In this document: positions 12,301 to 23,105 of the stretch, piece after piece
Layout: every line of letters begins with the position of its first letter
Position numbering within the stretch: position 1 is the first letter of the stretch
Assembly (NCBI RefSeq): GCF_022458985.1
Contig: NC_061777.1
Location: 20,301,668-20,365,667 of the forward strand
DNA: 64,000 nucleotides
Origin: Mugil cephalus
Lineage: Eukaryota > Chordata > Actinopteri > Mugiliformes > Mugilidae
Reading direction: 5' to 3'
Notes under the pieces: model-generated
What the model was told of the DNA's origin: nothing
Database searches by the model: none
The model's input: the letters and a program-made list of their open reading frames with translations, nothing else
Program-made: the position numbers and the translations under genes

Positions 12301-15300
12301 TGGCGCCAGTCTATGGAACTTTCTCTTGCTACAACATAGGAAGTAATATGCAGCGTGAATGACTTCTGGGATTTCCTGCTCTCACTGGAGTGATGGTTGA
12401 ATGCAGGAAGGTCCAGCTAGGCTGAAGCGCTGCCATAGCCATTCGTCTGTGTGCCACTGCAAAGTTCCCTGTGCTGGTCTGACCACACCACAGTGAATGG
12501 GTGGGTGCTGTGCAGAAAGGACTGATAAGAGACAAAAGGCAACACCGGCAGGAAGCAAAAGAATAGGACAATGCCCATTAGCAAGCCCCCAAAAATTCGC
12601 AGAGTGAGTGTCCCTCCTTAAAGCACTCCAGTGGAGGACCTTTTCATTCTTAAATGAGTCGCTGACAATCAGCATGGATTAACACGTGGGAGCTACATGG
12701 GCTACTGTGCACTGCAAAGTTGCTCCAGTGTCATTCAAATTAGTTCAGTGACATTTAGCTTTACATTATGTCTTTAATGAACAAACACAGTAAAATTAAG
12801 ACCTCTTAAAAGAATAAACCTATGCTGTTTGGATTACCGTCTTTTTTTCTACTGTAGATTGGGAATGGTTGGTTGCTAAATAGATGGATGATCCATTTTA
12901 GTCAAACACACGCATCACTTGGTTTCCTTCCTGACTTAAGGTCAGACTAGGTGAAACTGGACAGTTTTTCCTGTTTCTATTCATTGTTTATCAAAGGTGA
13001 TCAGAAGGTAACATAAGTAAAATGCTGAATTATTGTTTTTTTCTGTCTGTCAGTGTTTTAAAAACTTCTTCAGTTGTTTTTCATTTGTGAAGATGAGTAA
13101 GCGTAATTTAGAAATCACTATTCAAATTATAGTCAAAGGATTTTTTAAATGCTGAATCCTATTTGCCAGTATCTTGCCAGTAGAGAAGTAAGACAACAAT
13201 TTGGCTGTGAATTCCCCCTGTTCATTTATGTGCCTGTAAAACTGAATGCAAATCAGAGTGATTGTTACTAATCTGTATTCAGGCTTACATTGTTCACGTG
13301 AAGCTAAAATTAGTAATGAATGTAGGTTAGCATTTTTCTAGTCATTCAATCATCTGACAAGATTGTCATAACATATGCAAATGAAAACTGCTATATTGTG
13401 AATGTGGCTCTATAAAGAGGATCAGACAGAAAAGAAACCACGAGGAAAATGAACAGAGGCGCAATGGTCATTTTTCACAGTGCAGCCCTTTATGCATGAC
13501 AACCATGAAATAATAACTTTGTCAGGTCTGTTTTAACAATTGTTAACTGAAAACAAATAAAAATAAATGGAGATTTAACCTTTTTGGTGGTGATCAGGTT
13601 TTACACTGTGGGCAGATGACTTTACAAAAGTCCTGAAAAGACTAATACAAATGCAAAACGCGTTCACATAAAAACAGCAGTTTACTGTAGAGTCAACATA
13701 GTTACGCTCCTCTGGGACTCCACTTCTGCCTAAAAAGAGTCTCACTCAAGCCTGGGACAGCTTGAGATTTTAAGAGCTCTACAGTGAAAGGTCAATGTCC
13801 CTTCAAGTGTGACTGACAGCACAGAATCGAGTCAGAAAGAACCGATTTACAGAGACGAACATAAATATCTTACTGATATTTCCCTTGGTTAAATCATTTT
13901 AACACAAGGGTTTCCCCCAAGTCATTTGTTAAAGGCTATCCATCTGGCCCCTGGAGTCATTCAATGAACTAAATTTGTTCAGGCAATACTCTTTTCTTAT
14001 GTGAGCAACACACAACAAAAAAAAAAGCTCAAGACAAACAATGAAGCGTGCATAAAAACAAGAACATTTCCATCTAACTATTTTGTTTCTCTACCCAAAA
14101 CAAAAGGAATGCAACCAAATGCCTCCGCTGTGATTGTTCGTCGACAGCTGAAGCCATCCGTCACCCAGCGGGGAAGCGGGGGGAAAGTGAAGCATTCCCA
14201 AGCAAAAGCCGGCGGGGGAGCAGGAGAAAAAGCACAGAGTTGCATAGATAGTACCTGGCCATTTGGTGATCAAGAACTGGGTGGAGTGTGAAATGCATCA
14301 GACTTCCCCCGCCCTGGCAGAATTTTACGGCTCACCTTAGAAGATAAACATTATCCTTGGGAAGCCTATCCTTGAGGATAAGGAAGGATTTAAAGTAGGA
14401 TCTTCTTTTCTTTTTCAAAAACAGGCTAATTTATAGTTCCCTGGCAGTTAACTCCTCTCAAAGTGACAACAAATACCTTTTCATTAAAAGGAGGAGAGAA
14501 GCAGGGACTGCTAGGTAGTGGAGTTGCCCTTGGGCTACAGATGGGAGTCATTTACTCCTCCCTGTCCCACTGCTGGCTTAAACACAGCCGCACCAAGTTT
14601 ATTTAGGGCTCAAAGCCCAAGAGAGACCCTCTTGCTTAATTACTTCAATTATAATGCTGAGCTTTATCATATTCTTTCGCTGCTCTCCACTTCCGACTGC
14701 AGAGTGTAAACATCCAAACCCATCTACCCACAAGTCCAGGCAGCTATTACACTGTTGGACTGGATCCAAGAAACACATTTTTAAGGATTTGATTTCAGTG
14801 CCTCTTCCCCCTTTTCAGAACTGAACTTGTGTAAGAGCCAGACTGGGCTAAATTCTTTCCAGAAAGTCCCATGGCAATAGTATTCAGTTCAAAATTAAAA
14901 TAAAATCATTAGACTAGAAATTTAGATAGACAATTTAAATACACAGAGAAGAATACACGTTTAATTAGTCGTGGTAAATCTAAAGGTGGTACAGATTGTC
15001 AGAACCCCAGTTGCTCAACACAGTAAAGTTGCCTCAAAATCAATGGGGGTGGTGGGGGAGTATTGACGCTACAAAGGACAGACTTCACCCAAGTCTGGAG
15101 TGTGTTAGGATTACATTCCTGTACAAAGAACAAAGCTTTGCTTATCAATGGGCTGTTTCTCAAGGCAGGAGTCAAGATAAGTCAGACTTAAAAAGTTTAT
15201 AGGTTCAAACAGTTACATGATATTTAATAATATTGCAACAGGAACTGGAAAATAAAAGAGCGTACGCGTGAGGTCTGAGTAGCTTCATCAAAGCATCTTA

Positions 15301-15389
15301 CCTTCATCGGTGACCGCAGGCCGGCACTGGGTCCTCAAAACTTGGGCGAATAAAGCCAGAAACAGAAGTATACTTGGCCTCATCAGCAT
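181..15389 (-). CDS. fgfr1: Fibroblast growth factor receptor 1, extracellular part (gene runs off the left edge)
   Basis: Receptor tyrosine kinase for FGF ligands at the plasma membrane. The window holds the ectodomain coding exons, in transcript order 15389-15302 (signal peptide), 8627-8385 (Ig-I), 7834-7745 (acid box), 7050-6878 and 5092-4969 (Ig-II), 1690-1500 (first half of Ig-III), 1254-1104 (IIIb) and 325-181 (IIIc). All have AG/GT borders and the phases close (88, 243, 90, 173, 124 and 191 nt, then 151 or 145 nt). Conserved FGFR stretches include the heparin-site-like [29 protein letters not shown] and [15 protein letters not shown]. Wording such as [24 protein letters not shown] and the TR after AWLTV fits FGFR1 better than FGFR2-4. 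The transmembrane and kinase exons are outside the window. Whether this is the a or b teleost duplicate cannot be told. Confidence 0.93.
326..1103 (-). other. fgfr1 intron between exons IIIb and IIIc
   Basis: This 778-bp intron separates the two mutually exclusive exons. It contains purine-rich stretches on the plus strand (about 940-1015) that are pyrimidine-rich in the transcript. No coding sequence or recognised mobile element was seen. Confidence 0.7.
1104..1254 (-). CDS. fgfr1: fgfr1 alternative exon IIIb (second half of Ig-III, epithelial-type isoform)
   Basis: The exon is 151 nt, with acceptor TTTCCAG before 1254 and donor GTAACC after 1104. It encodes [17 protein letters not shown] and later [18 protein letters not shown], then TRYEPT. 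The starting HSG and the KVSNYIG block are the IIIb signature, and the TR after AWLTV is as in FGFR1-IIIb. It begins in phase 0 directly after the shared exon ending in VLK, exactly as IIIc does, so the two are interchangeable. Confidence 0.93.
1500..1690 (-). CDS. fgfr1: fgfr1 constitutive exon IIIa (first half of Ig-III)
   Basis: A 191-nt exon, the canonical size for this FGFR exon. It encodes [20 protein letters not shown], then [20 protein letters not shown], ending PYVRVLK. It carries the first Ig-III cysteine and the Ig tryptophan. The acceptor is TTGCAG before 1690 and the donor GTATGA after 1500. Confidence 0.95.
2035..3805 (+). mobile_element. Decayed non-LTR retrotransposon (LINE), RTE/Rex3-like, antisense in an fgfr1 intron
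   Basis: The plus strand carries a broken LINE polyprotein. An AP-endonuclease block starts at 2038 with MGDFNAHVG, followed by [17 protein letters not shown] and RRSMIDFV. A linker with [13 protein letters not shown] lies near 2600. A reverse-transcriptase block near 2985 has the catalytic FADD motif, and the C-terminal part runs through [20 protein letters not shown]. The frame is broken by stops (for example 2278 and 2467) and frameshifts. A large part of the reverse transcriptase is missing between about 2910 and 2945. The 3' end near 3780 runs into an ATGGATGG motif. Rex3 (RTE clade) is the best guess, as its copies end in GATG-like repeats. The element is dead and 5'-truncated. Confidence 0.85.
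4395..4475. mobile_element. hAT-like transposon terminus
   Basis: The stretch GCTGATGTGGCCCTCAGTGA followed by AAATGAGTTTGACACCTCTG has the form of a hAT-type DNA transposon end; read on the minus strand it begins CAGAGGTGTCAAACTC. This is recalled from common vertebrate repeats, not searched. The other end was not found. The A/T-rich 3860-4390 segment may be the element's interior, with the LINE inserted beside it. Confidence 0.45.
4969..5092 (-). CDS. fgfr1: fgfr1 exon for the second half of Ig-II
   Basis: A 124-nt exon, the usual FGFR length. It encodes [20 protein letters not shown], then [20 protein letters not shown]. It includes the second cysteine of Ig-II and a glycosylation site in INHTY. 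The acceptor is TTTTTAG and the donor GTAAGA; it joins in phase 1 to the Ig-III exon. It has no long open frame of its own and was found by reading the minus strand directly. Confidence 0.93.
5093..6877 (-). other. fgfr1 intron within Ig-II
   Basis: No gene, RNA or convincing mobile element was seen here. The open frame at 5602-6072 has no recognisable domain and no splice-consistent join to fgfr1. Confidence 0.6.
6878..7050 (-). CDS. fgfr1: fgfr1 exon for the first half of Ig-II (heparin-binding region)
   Basis: A 173-nt exon with acceptor TTTCAG before 7050 and donor GTTAAT after 6878. It encodes [20 protein letters not shown] followed by [15 protein letters not shown] and ends DHRIGGFK. 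The basic [16 protein letters not shown] stretch is the conserved heparin/heparan-sulfate site of FGFR Ig-II; in the receptor family it bridges FGF, receptor and glycosaminoglycan. Confidence 0.93.
7745..7834 (-). CDS. fgfr1: fgfr1 acid-box exon
   Basis: A 90-nt exon between acceptor CCCTAG and donor GTAAGT. It encodes the linker [20 protein letters not shown] and continues to SQKLL. The acidic run is the FGFR acid box between Ig-I and Ig-II, which in the family contributes to autoinhibition by competing for the heparin site. It is in frame with both neighbouring exons and can be skipped without a frameshift, being 30 codons. Confidence 0.9.
   Translation of the reverse strand: MIPWPHLRMTMKMKNLHQRKLNSQAVRNC
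8385..8627 (-). CDS. fgfr1: fgfr1 Ig-I exon
   Basis: A 243-nt exon with acceptor TTTGTAG and donor GTAAAT. It encodes [20 protein letters not shown], the first Ig cysteine in SCSP, NWTKD with an N-glycosylation sequon, and the closing [20 protein letters not shown]. Length 243 = 81 codons, phase 1 at both ends, so a form lacking Ig-I (the two-Ig FGFR1 beta type) would stay in frame. Sequence is the most divergent part of the ectodomain, as is usual for Ig-I. Confidence 0.87.
8628..15301 (-). other. Large fgfr1 intron between signal-peptide and Ig-I exons
   Basis: This 6.7-kb intron holds one probable repeat (10670-11410) and otherwise A/T-rich sequence. I saw no exon with splice sites and a conserved frame. 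The short open frames inside it do not resemble a known protein. Confidence 0.6.
10670..11410. repeat. Possible old mobile element bounded by direct-repeat-like ends
   Basis: At 10675-10712 there are repeated TCGGAA/TTCCGA words (for example AGTCGGAATTTCCGAGTCGG). The stretch TGGAACGC... GCTCGACTTAAG... AAGATGACGGCC (10713-10795) resembles TGGAACGC... GAGTTGACTTTT... AAAATGGCTGCC (11345-11398). The similarity suggests two pieces of one repeat family. No target-site duplication was identified. Confidence 0.35.
15302..15389 (-). CDS. fgfr1: fgfr1 signal-peptide exon (coding part)
   Basis: Translation gives [20 protein letters not shown] then QCRPAVTDE, a typical signal peptide; the donor GTAAGA follows 15302 and the last G completes the first Ig-I codon. 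The exon begins at 15482 after TTTTTAG, so 15390-15482 would be 5' UTR. The ATG at 15389-15387 is preferred because the hydrophobic core follows at once. Another ATG two codons on (15383-15381) would serve equally. A further in-frame ATG at 15455-15453 would add 22 polar residues. Confidence 0.8.
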
Positions 15390-15482
15390 CCTGCTGAGGG
15401 AGCTACAACTGTTGGCTTTTCTGCGACTCGAACTCCATTCAGATCTTTGGGGCATCAGCAGCGGGTCATTCACAGTGCACAG

Positions 15483-18400
15483 CTAAAAACAAACAAGAAA
15501 TAATAAAAGCAAATGAATGCAAGTTCATGTCAACAAGCCTCACCCTTTCATAGGTCTGTTATGAGCTGAAACAAATAAGCTACAATCAATTCAGCACACA
15601 AGTTTCTCAGACAGAAACGTCCACTTTGTCCGTGGAGAGGAAACAAATAGTAAAAATAAACTCTCTGTAATCATGTGAATTTTTACCAGTGACAATCTAT
15701 ATTGTTGTTGAGCAGGAAATTCCTTAAACCCCTCCAAAAGAAGAGAATATTCTGTATCTACAAGGTTCAAGGCAGGTACTTTAGCATTTAGGCCTGCTTG
15801 TACTAACCACTGATAAGAAACTGTAGCGCACCAGGCTCGCTCTGATAACTCCAACAAACAAACAGTGGATATGTCTTACTCAGTTCTAAGGAATGAAATG
15901 TTTTGTTTTCAATACTTCAAAGTAAGTATTGAGGTCCGAACTCACACGGACCGTCACCATACTACGAAAAAGTCACGCGTTATATACAGTACCCACCCAA
16001 ATGAGCAGTCAGCGACCCTCACGGTCACATCTGCTTGAATCATCACCTCTGCAACATCTGGCCATGAAGATTAACACTTGCCCATAACCCCCTTTGCCTC
16101 CTTGAAGAATTTGTTAAAGACAAAAAAAGTCCAGCCTGTTACATGACACCCTTGTAGAGAGACTGCCCAGCCATCATTTCCACAGTGAGAGATCTATCAC
16201 CTAACAGTTGGTTTTGGTTGCCAGACCCAAACCGATCCCCCCGTGCCTCCATTTGCTCCCATGAGTTGTCGAGTAGTGTTAAGTCAACCTTGAGAGGTGT
16301 CATCAATTACAAACTTCAAAAACCAACAGCTTCATTTAAAATTTAAACATAATGAAATTCAATTATGGAAAACAAAGAGGCCACATCTGGGTGGAAGAAC
16401 CCCCCAGCTCGGTGTGCGTTTTCACATTTAGCCCCGTACAGATGCAGCTGTGGTTTCCTTTAAGGCGTAATCGCTTGTATGAGTGTTCCTCGCTGAAACG
16501 GTCATTGTGTTCCCCTCAAAAACCAATTCAATTTCACTTTCCAAGAATGGTCCAGTGTTCCAGCAGCTGAGCTAGGTCAGGGGGGTCCAAGGGGATAAAG
16601 AAGCTTGGTCATCTCTGCTCTGTAAGCTATGAGTCAGTGTTTGGGAGCGCTCCAAGAAAGGGCTTCTGCTGCCAGACAGAAGGACCCGCAAAGAGCCACC
16701 GACACAAATTCCCCGGGCCCTCATCACTCCGACAATCGTTAACTTTTGAGTGGGGAGGAAGTAACCTCTTCAAAGTATTTGTCATACTAAGGAGCTAAAC
16801 ATACGGTGAGTCTTACTATCGACATCCAGAGCATTCGGAGCATGGGAGCAGTTCTGAATTGGGGCCGACACACAAGCAGGTTATAGTCTCTAATTTATCA
16901 AAAGTTTTAGCTTGTTATTCAAAAGAAAAACACAAAGCTGGTGTATCTTTTCCTCAGAATATAAACCAAACTAAACATAAATTATATGTGTATTATTTAT
17001 ACTAAATTAGATATATTGTGTGGTATGTTATCAGTAATATGACAAAAACCTCAAAATGCAGTGTAATTCAGTCATTTCAATCTAAATCTAAGTCAGAGTT
17101 GGGCATTTAACTGAACAAAACACTTTCAAGCTAAGTGCTTTTTAAATCCTCTAATCATAGCAGACAAATGTTGTTCGTAGTAATTCCACTAGGGCCTAAA
17201 TGAAAAACCCGGGAGCCCTCAAATGCCCCTGTAATGATGCCATCTAGCAGTTAAAAAGTTTCCATTGGGTGAGGATGATAAAAATGCTTTTTGGTCATAT
17301 CCAACTTCATTCGACTTGTGCGGAAACTAAAAGCAAGGTATACACGGTCTGGCAGTGGAAAAATCCACCTGAAACAGCAAAAATTAATAACAATCTTGTA
17401 CACAAGCTGCTCGCCAAATAATTATTTTAGCTAGAAAACTCAAGTTGGAATTTCAAAAAATCCCACCTGTTTCCTGTGTTGTTAAGAAATGAAAGCACTT
17501 CCCTGAAAAGCAGCCAAATTAAAAGGGGTTCAACTAAACAGATTAGAACACACAAGACACATTTAGCTTCTCTCATTATACAAAGACAAAGGTTACAGGC
17601 CTGACCCATAACATGGCCTGGACCATAATTACTGTTCGCTGCCATCCATGCATAAAATTCCTCAGCTCCCCAATTTCTGCAGCCCCCCCTCCAGTTCAGA
17701 CCGCACTTCCAGCCAGCAACAGGCCAGTCTGCAGACGGCTGCAGGTCAGTGGACATTAGAGCATCAGACCATTTCCCTGAGGCTACTGTTTTCACAAAAA
17801 CAAGACACTTTTGTTGTTTTTGCTCCTCTGCAGCCACACAATCTGATTCAGCGGTTCACCACCAGCGTGCCACGACAGTAGATCAGGTGTCACGAGCTTA
17901 CGCTCCAATGTAAAGACAATTAATGTCAAGCCATCTGACACTGCGCCATTTGGTTTGACACCTAAACCCGAAGTGCTTTCCAGTAGAGGAGTTCACGTTC
18001 TCGCCTCATGCAATTAAGACACAAAAATGTCGGGAGATGCTACCAAGAAGTCCAAGACTTAAAAACAAGGAGAGACCTGCACAGAGTCTAATTAAATCCT
18101 GAAATTTGCACTCTGACAAATCCCACACTACATTTCTCGATGGATATGGTTACAGTAAAATACAAATGCACAAGTTAAGAGACAATAATTCTGCGGGGAG
18201 AGCAGCCTGGTAAATTAAAGGGTAGAACTACTCCTCGCTTCCCATTATGTGGTTCAGGAAAAAATTCTTTTTTTTCTCTCCTCCTGGTGAACTCCCTGTG
18301 GACATACTGCTTTTCTAAACCATCCATCTTCTCCCTGTCCCTTTATAACATAACATTTAGAGCTTTACATAACATCAGGCTGGCCCCTCCAGACCCAGTC

Positions 18401-19063
18401 TTCGTGACAGATGAAGTAATGACGGCCGTCCGCCGAGAATGTTTAAAGATGCAGCACAGGAACATTTCAGGAAAAGTAAAATGTCCCATGATGAGGAAAG
18501 AAAGACGTAAACTTCACAGAAACTTGTGACTGTGACACAAATGGGACAGGGCTGCAGACACAGAGATGCAGCGTAACTGATAAAAAACAAATAACAATAC
18601 AGAAGATCAGAAATCTCTCACGGAGCCATGGGGCTAAATTGATCAGATTAAAATGCATCATGTGCAGTTTAAACCATTTGACTTCTAGGTTTTTTATCCT
18701 TGAAGTGGGAACTATTTACTCAATAGCTGTTATCTAATCTGAGTAAAGGCGCCTGCTGGGCAAATCAAAGCAGATTTAAAGCAGGACTCCGGGCTAGATT
18801 TGGTCTCCTGTGCCTCAACGTTACTGTTTGTGGGCATTTTACTTTCAAGCACGGAGGAGGGGTGAGGTGGTTACCACGCACGAAGCCTACTCCGATGTCT
18901 CCAAAACAGTTTTTACTAAAAAAAAAAAAAAAAACCCCAGGGTCTCTCTACGAGGTCAAATCACTACAATGGCAAACGTCAGCGAACACTTTAAAACATG
19001 TAAACAAGACAGTAAAACGGAGACAGAGTCAAAGAGTGGAGGGATAAAAAACGAGGAGCTCAC
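15483..19063 (-). other. Inferred fgfr1 first intron (5' UTR intron)
   Basis: The interval separates the candidate noncoding exon 1 from the signal-peptide exon. No gene or recognisable repeat was found apart from short A- and T-runs. Open frames such as 17427-17837 (minus) lack any domain I recognise. Confidence 0.4.
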
Positions 19064-19660
19064 CTTAGTGGCGGGGAGCTGCGAAACAGCCAGAGTTGGT
19101 CCGATAAGGAAGACTCCTAAAAGACGAGCCTGGACGCAGGAAAACTTCCCCGAGAGAAAAAAATAAAAAAATAAAACGTATATCCAAACTTCAAATGTGT
19201 CCGAAGCTCTTTTACTCCGAGCTACCAGCGGCTAGCTAACAGGTCTGCGCATATTTTCTTGTCTTTTCTTTTTAACCAAACTTGTGCGACAGTCCGAAAA
19301 CCGCAACTAATCAACGGAGAACTGGGGAAAAAACTAAGTGGCAGTAAAATTGTTAATTGTTTTATTTCTATTCGGGTTTGCGACGAGTTTCTTTTCTCTT
19401 ACCTAGCTAAACAGGTCGGACACTACGTGAGTGCAGCCTGTACGGTGGTTTTTGTTGGTCCCTTTATCCCAAAAACGTTCCGCCGGAGATGAAATTTCGT
19501 CCGTTCACTTCCAAAGAAAAATGGGCAGAAAAGTTGTTCAACTCACTCTAACAAAATATCCGAAAACGGAACGTCGCTCAGTCTTATATTTTCTTTAAAG
19601 AAAGTAGCACTTATGTCAGTCCTAGAAAGTATTTAGACCAGTCCTGGCGGAGAAACAACG
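19064..19660 (-). other. fgfr1: Probable fgfr1 5' noncoding exon 1 and promoter-proximal region
   Basis: Reading the minus strand, CCACTAAG is followed by GTGAGC just below 19064, a good donor in a relatively G+C- and CpG-richer patch 3.6 kb upstream of the signal-peptide exon. FGFR1 genes usually have a noncoding first exon, so this is a reasonable candidate. The upper limit is only a guess; the transcription start cannot be fixed from sequence. No coding frame is implied. Confidence 0.35.
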
Positions 19661-21639
19661 AGAGTCCGAGCAGCTCCAAACCTCCCCCCTTAAATCTGAG
19701 ACTCTGCGCATCCTCCGGACCGTTGTCAAGGCAGCGAGAGCACTCACACGACTTCCGCCATGTCCTTACAAAATAAAAGCCAGGTCGACAATAATCGTAA
19801 ATGAACTGGGTAACTTTACAGGGCTTAGGTAAATAAATTTGTCCTGCTATTATTAGCAGCTAGGTTTGGGGTAGCTTTGCTTTGTTTGTCATGACCTTAA
19901 ACTTAATATACACTTAAATTATTGCTTTGAATTGACTACAAATTGGAATATGATTATTGTTTTTGTTTTGTTGTTTGCACCAAAGTTAGTTGGGAAAAAA
20001 ACAGGATTACTTATTTATCGGGATATATTCTGCAATATAGTGATTTATTTATATATTTATTTTTTTACAAAGAAAATTCACTCGGAGGTCTCTGGAATAA
20101 CTCTTTCATTAAGTTAGGCTATGGTAAGTTATTGTAGCTCTGTCTAGTTTTCCTTTTTAAACTGTTACAAATTGGTAGATTTTATTTTGAACATGAAATA
20201 ACCGGAAATCCAGTATTGTTCACGTTGTTACTTTTCAACTTGACTCATGCAATGTAGTAGAAGCAAACCTGGCTCCCCCTGCCATCCATAGCACCTCTCC
20301 AGCAGAGCCTCAGCAACTCCCCACACCGCGCTCTTTGTATCTTGGCACTGGAGGCCTACACAACACACAGGCAAGACAAACACAGTCCTGCTCACAACAA
20401 AAATACTATTAGAAACAAGAAGGGGCACTGTCAAACGAAGTTACTGATCTATGGAGTTATCCAACACACCATGAGGACCATAGGAGACGTACTTTAGGTT
20501 TACATATGAAGAACTCTTCCCATTTGACACTAAATAACAATAATATAAATGTTTTCTGAAGTTGAGATATTGTAGGAAACATTATGTACACTTTAAACAA
20601 AAAGTATATTGTAACCATGTGTAAGCTGTGCAAGTTGGCACAAGCAGATGGTGCAGATGTGAAAACAGTCTGATGTCTGCTGACTGACTGCATGGACAAT
20701 AAAACTAGTTAGTTTCTGAGGAGGGCAAACCGCTTTCTTTGCAGGATTCCAGAAAACACACATGAATACTAATCCGCTGACGGAAAGCGAGCACTTCCAT
20801 CAACTTCCTGTTCAAGGCAAACTATAAAATAGCTTTATTGTGTTGGCGTACATATCATATGCTTTGGCAGCGTTTCAAAGAGCATCAGAATTTCAAATGT
20901 GTCTGCCAACTCAGCATAAACACAAAGTTTGCTCTGCCTGATCAAACACATAGTTCATATGTGAAGAGCTCATATGCTCTTTGATTCCCTGTCACAGTTG
21001 ACAAATGACTGATGACTGAAGCTGCAGAGACACATGAAGCGCAGCTTAGTAATTAGATTAAAGAATGAGAAAGACGCTGATTTGTGTTTCAACATGTGTT
21101 AGGTTGAGCGTGAGGTTAAGGACATTTACAAGAGAAGGTGATTAATATAATTTGCTTTACTTCGTGTGAGATACAAATTCTGTTTGTTTAAGTCAGTGGT
21201 GGAGAGTCACCTGAATAATAATAAAAAAAAAACACCATACAAAGAGCATTTTGTCCTGGATTTTGAGATGACGTATTATAGTGCACGACATATCCTCTAC
21301 TGACAAAGCAAACATCATCTTGCGGGCTTCAAACAAAGGACGATCTTGAGGAGATGTTATGATATGTAGGACTGCACTGCTGATACGGTCACACCTACAA
21401 TTCACATGTAAGATTATGAAGGATAAGTGTGAAAATGAGATCAACAGCTTTTCATAGTGGGACTTACGTTGCCCCTTGTGTTAGGATTAGTTTTAAAACG
21501 TTCAGTTTCAGTGACTTTAATTCTTCATCTCCACTGCTGTTATACTTCAAAGTGTCTTTATAGGAGTTGGGGACTACTAATCCATATGTGCAACAGTTGT
21601 GTAAAGCCCTCTGTGGCTCCAGAGGGAGCTGCATTTAGT

Positions 21640-21682
21640 CTGATAAAGTACCTCGAGGTCTGTACTTGAGGTACTTTATCAG
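21640..21682. repeat. Perfect 15-bp inverted repeat with a 13-nt loop
   Basis: CTGATAAAGTACCTC at 21640-21654 is the exact reverse complement of GAGGTACTTTATCAG at 21668-21682. The intervening 13 nt would form the loop. Transcription, if any, is unknown. Confidence 0.9.
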
Positions 21683-21969
21683 GTTTGAAACTAAAATAAA
21701 AAATTGCATGAGAAAAGAAAGAAGCGCACTTACCCCGTGCACGGCCTGCTCCTTGTGTCCGCTTGAAGCTTGAACAGCTCAGAGATGCATTAACAGTTAC
21801 TAACATACATGTTTTCTGAATCTCAGTCAGTTGTGTTGTGTTGCATCGTGGGTAATGCAGGCACCAGGATTAGAAAAAGAAATATGAATATGTTGAGTAA
21901 GAAGAATCATGTCTGATATTAGGATTCTGGAATAACCTCACTGGAGTGCAACGCTGAATCGGTCTCTTT

Positions 21970-22345
21970 TCAAGGAATACGTCCACATTTTGTGAGAACC
22001 TATTCATTCATTTTCTTGTTGAATTAGGTGAGAACGCTAATAGCACTTTCACATTTAGATGGAGCTGTTAGCTTAGCATGGATACAGAGGTTTGGTGATT
22101 TTACATCTGGTTACTTGGTGAACTATTTTTGTGCAGGGCCTTCCTCAAGTGTAAGTGTGCGGCTGCAAAGAAACTTGTGGAGACTCCAGGATATGAATGA
22201 ACCTTGTCAAGAAACAGTCAAGCAGACAACACCCAATAGATGTAGATTTAATACTTTAGTCTCTCTAGAAGCGGCTGCAGCTCTTTAACATACAGACATG
22301 AGAGTGGGATCCATCTTCTTGTGAAACTCAAACCTTCCCGTAAAA
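21970..22345. repeat. Diverged interspersed repeat with inverted ends
   Basis: The left part has GAATACGTCCACATTTTGTG and GCTGTTAGCTTAGCATGGAT. The right part has CATACAGACATGAGAGTGGG followed by ATCCATCTTCTTGTG. These words recall a widespread teleost repeat whose two ends are inverted copies. The copy is old and the identification rests on memory. Confidence 0.45.
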
Positions 22346-23077
22346 CGTCTATTACTGTTCCTGTAAGTTGCAGCGACCGGCTTTGACTTTGAGGCAGGAC
22401 GTGCTGCCTTCAAGTTACACCCTTGCTTTTAACATTTTCTGAACTGTTGGTTTGTCCAATGCACTTTGAGCTCAAATTAACTTTGAGCTTCAAAGAGCGC
22501 TGCTAACTACGTAGCAGATGGTGAATCTGACAACCGCATACATACCAGAGAAAAACCAAACGTGTTTATTAGCGTATCTAATAGTGAGAGTAAGACGCGC
22601 GACTGCCGCCATCGGCCACATCTTACGACTTCAGCATCAAAACACGGCCGAGGAGATCTTTGATGCAACAGCAGTTTGGGACCAGGGCTTTTTACAGTCA
22701 TCTCGTTCTGTGTCACTGATAAAGAATTCCCTTGCGATGCGAGCAAAGCCGTTAAATAAATAAGAAAGACGTCTATAGAGGACATGAAAGCGTTGGCAGG
22801 ATTCGCCACATATGGTGGCTGTTTATCCTCTTTGTTGCTTATTATTTTTCACTGATGATCGGAGATGAGTTGTGGATGAGAAGATCTTGACACCATTCTC
22901 GTCGGAGACAGCTCAGGGTGGTAAAATTTGCGCAAAAACAGATGACACAAAAATAAAGGAGGCAATTGCAGACCAATAAAAGGTGGTCTTCGGCTGTTTA
23001 TAGCAGCACAGGAGAGACGCACGGTCTATATTTCTACATGAAAGCGGCAAACTTATATTGTGTGTGCCTAATTTGAA

Positions 23078-23105
23078 AAAAAAAAAAAAAGAAAAAAGAA
23101 AAAGC
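23078..23105. repeat. A-rich homopolymer tract
   Basis: A run of about 15 A followed by G-interrupted A-runs. It is not clearly attached to a retrotransposon body. Confidence 0.8.
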
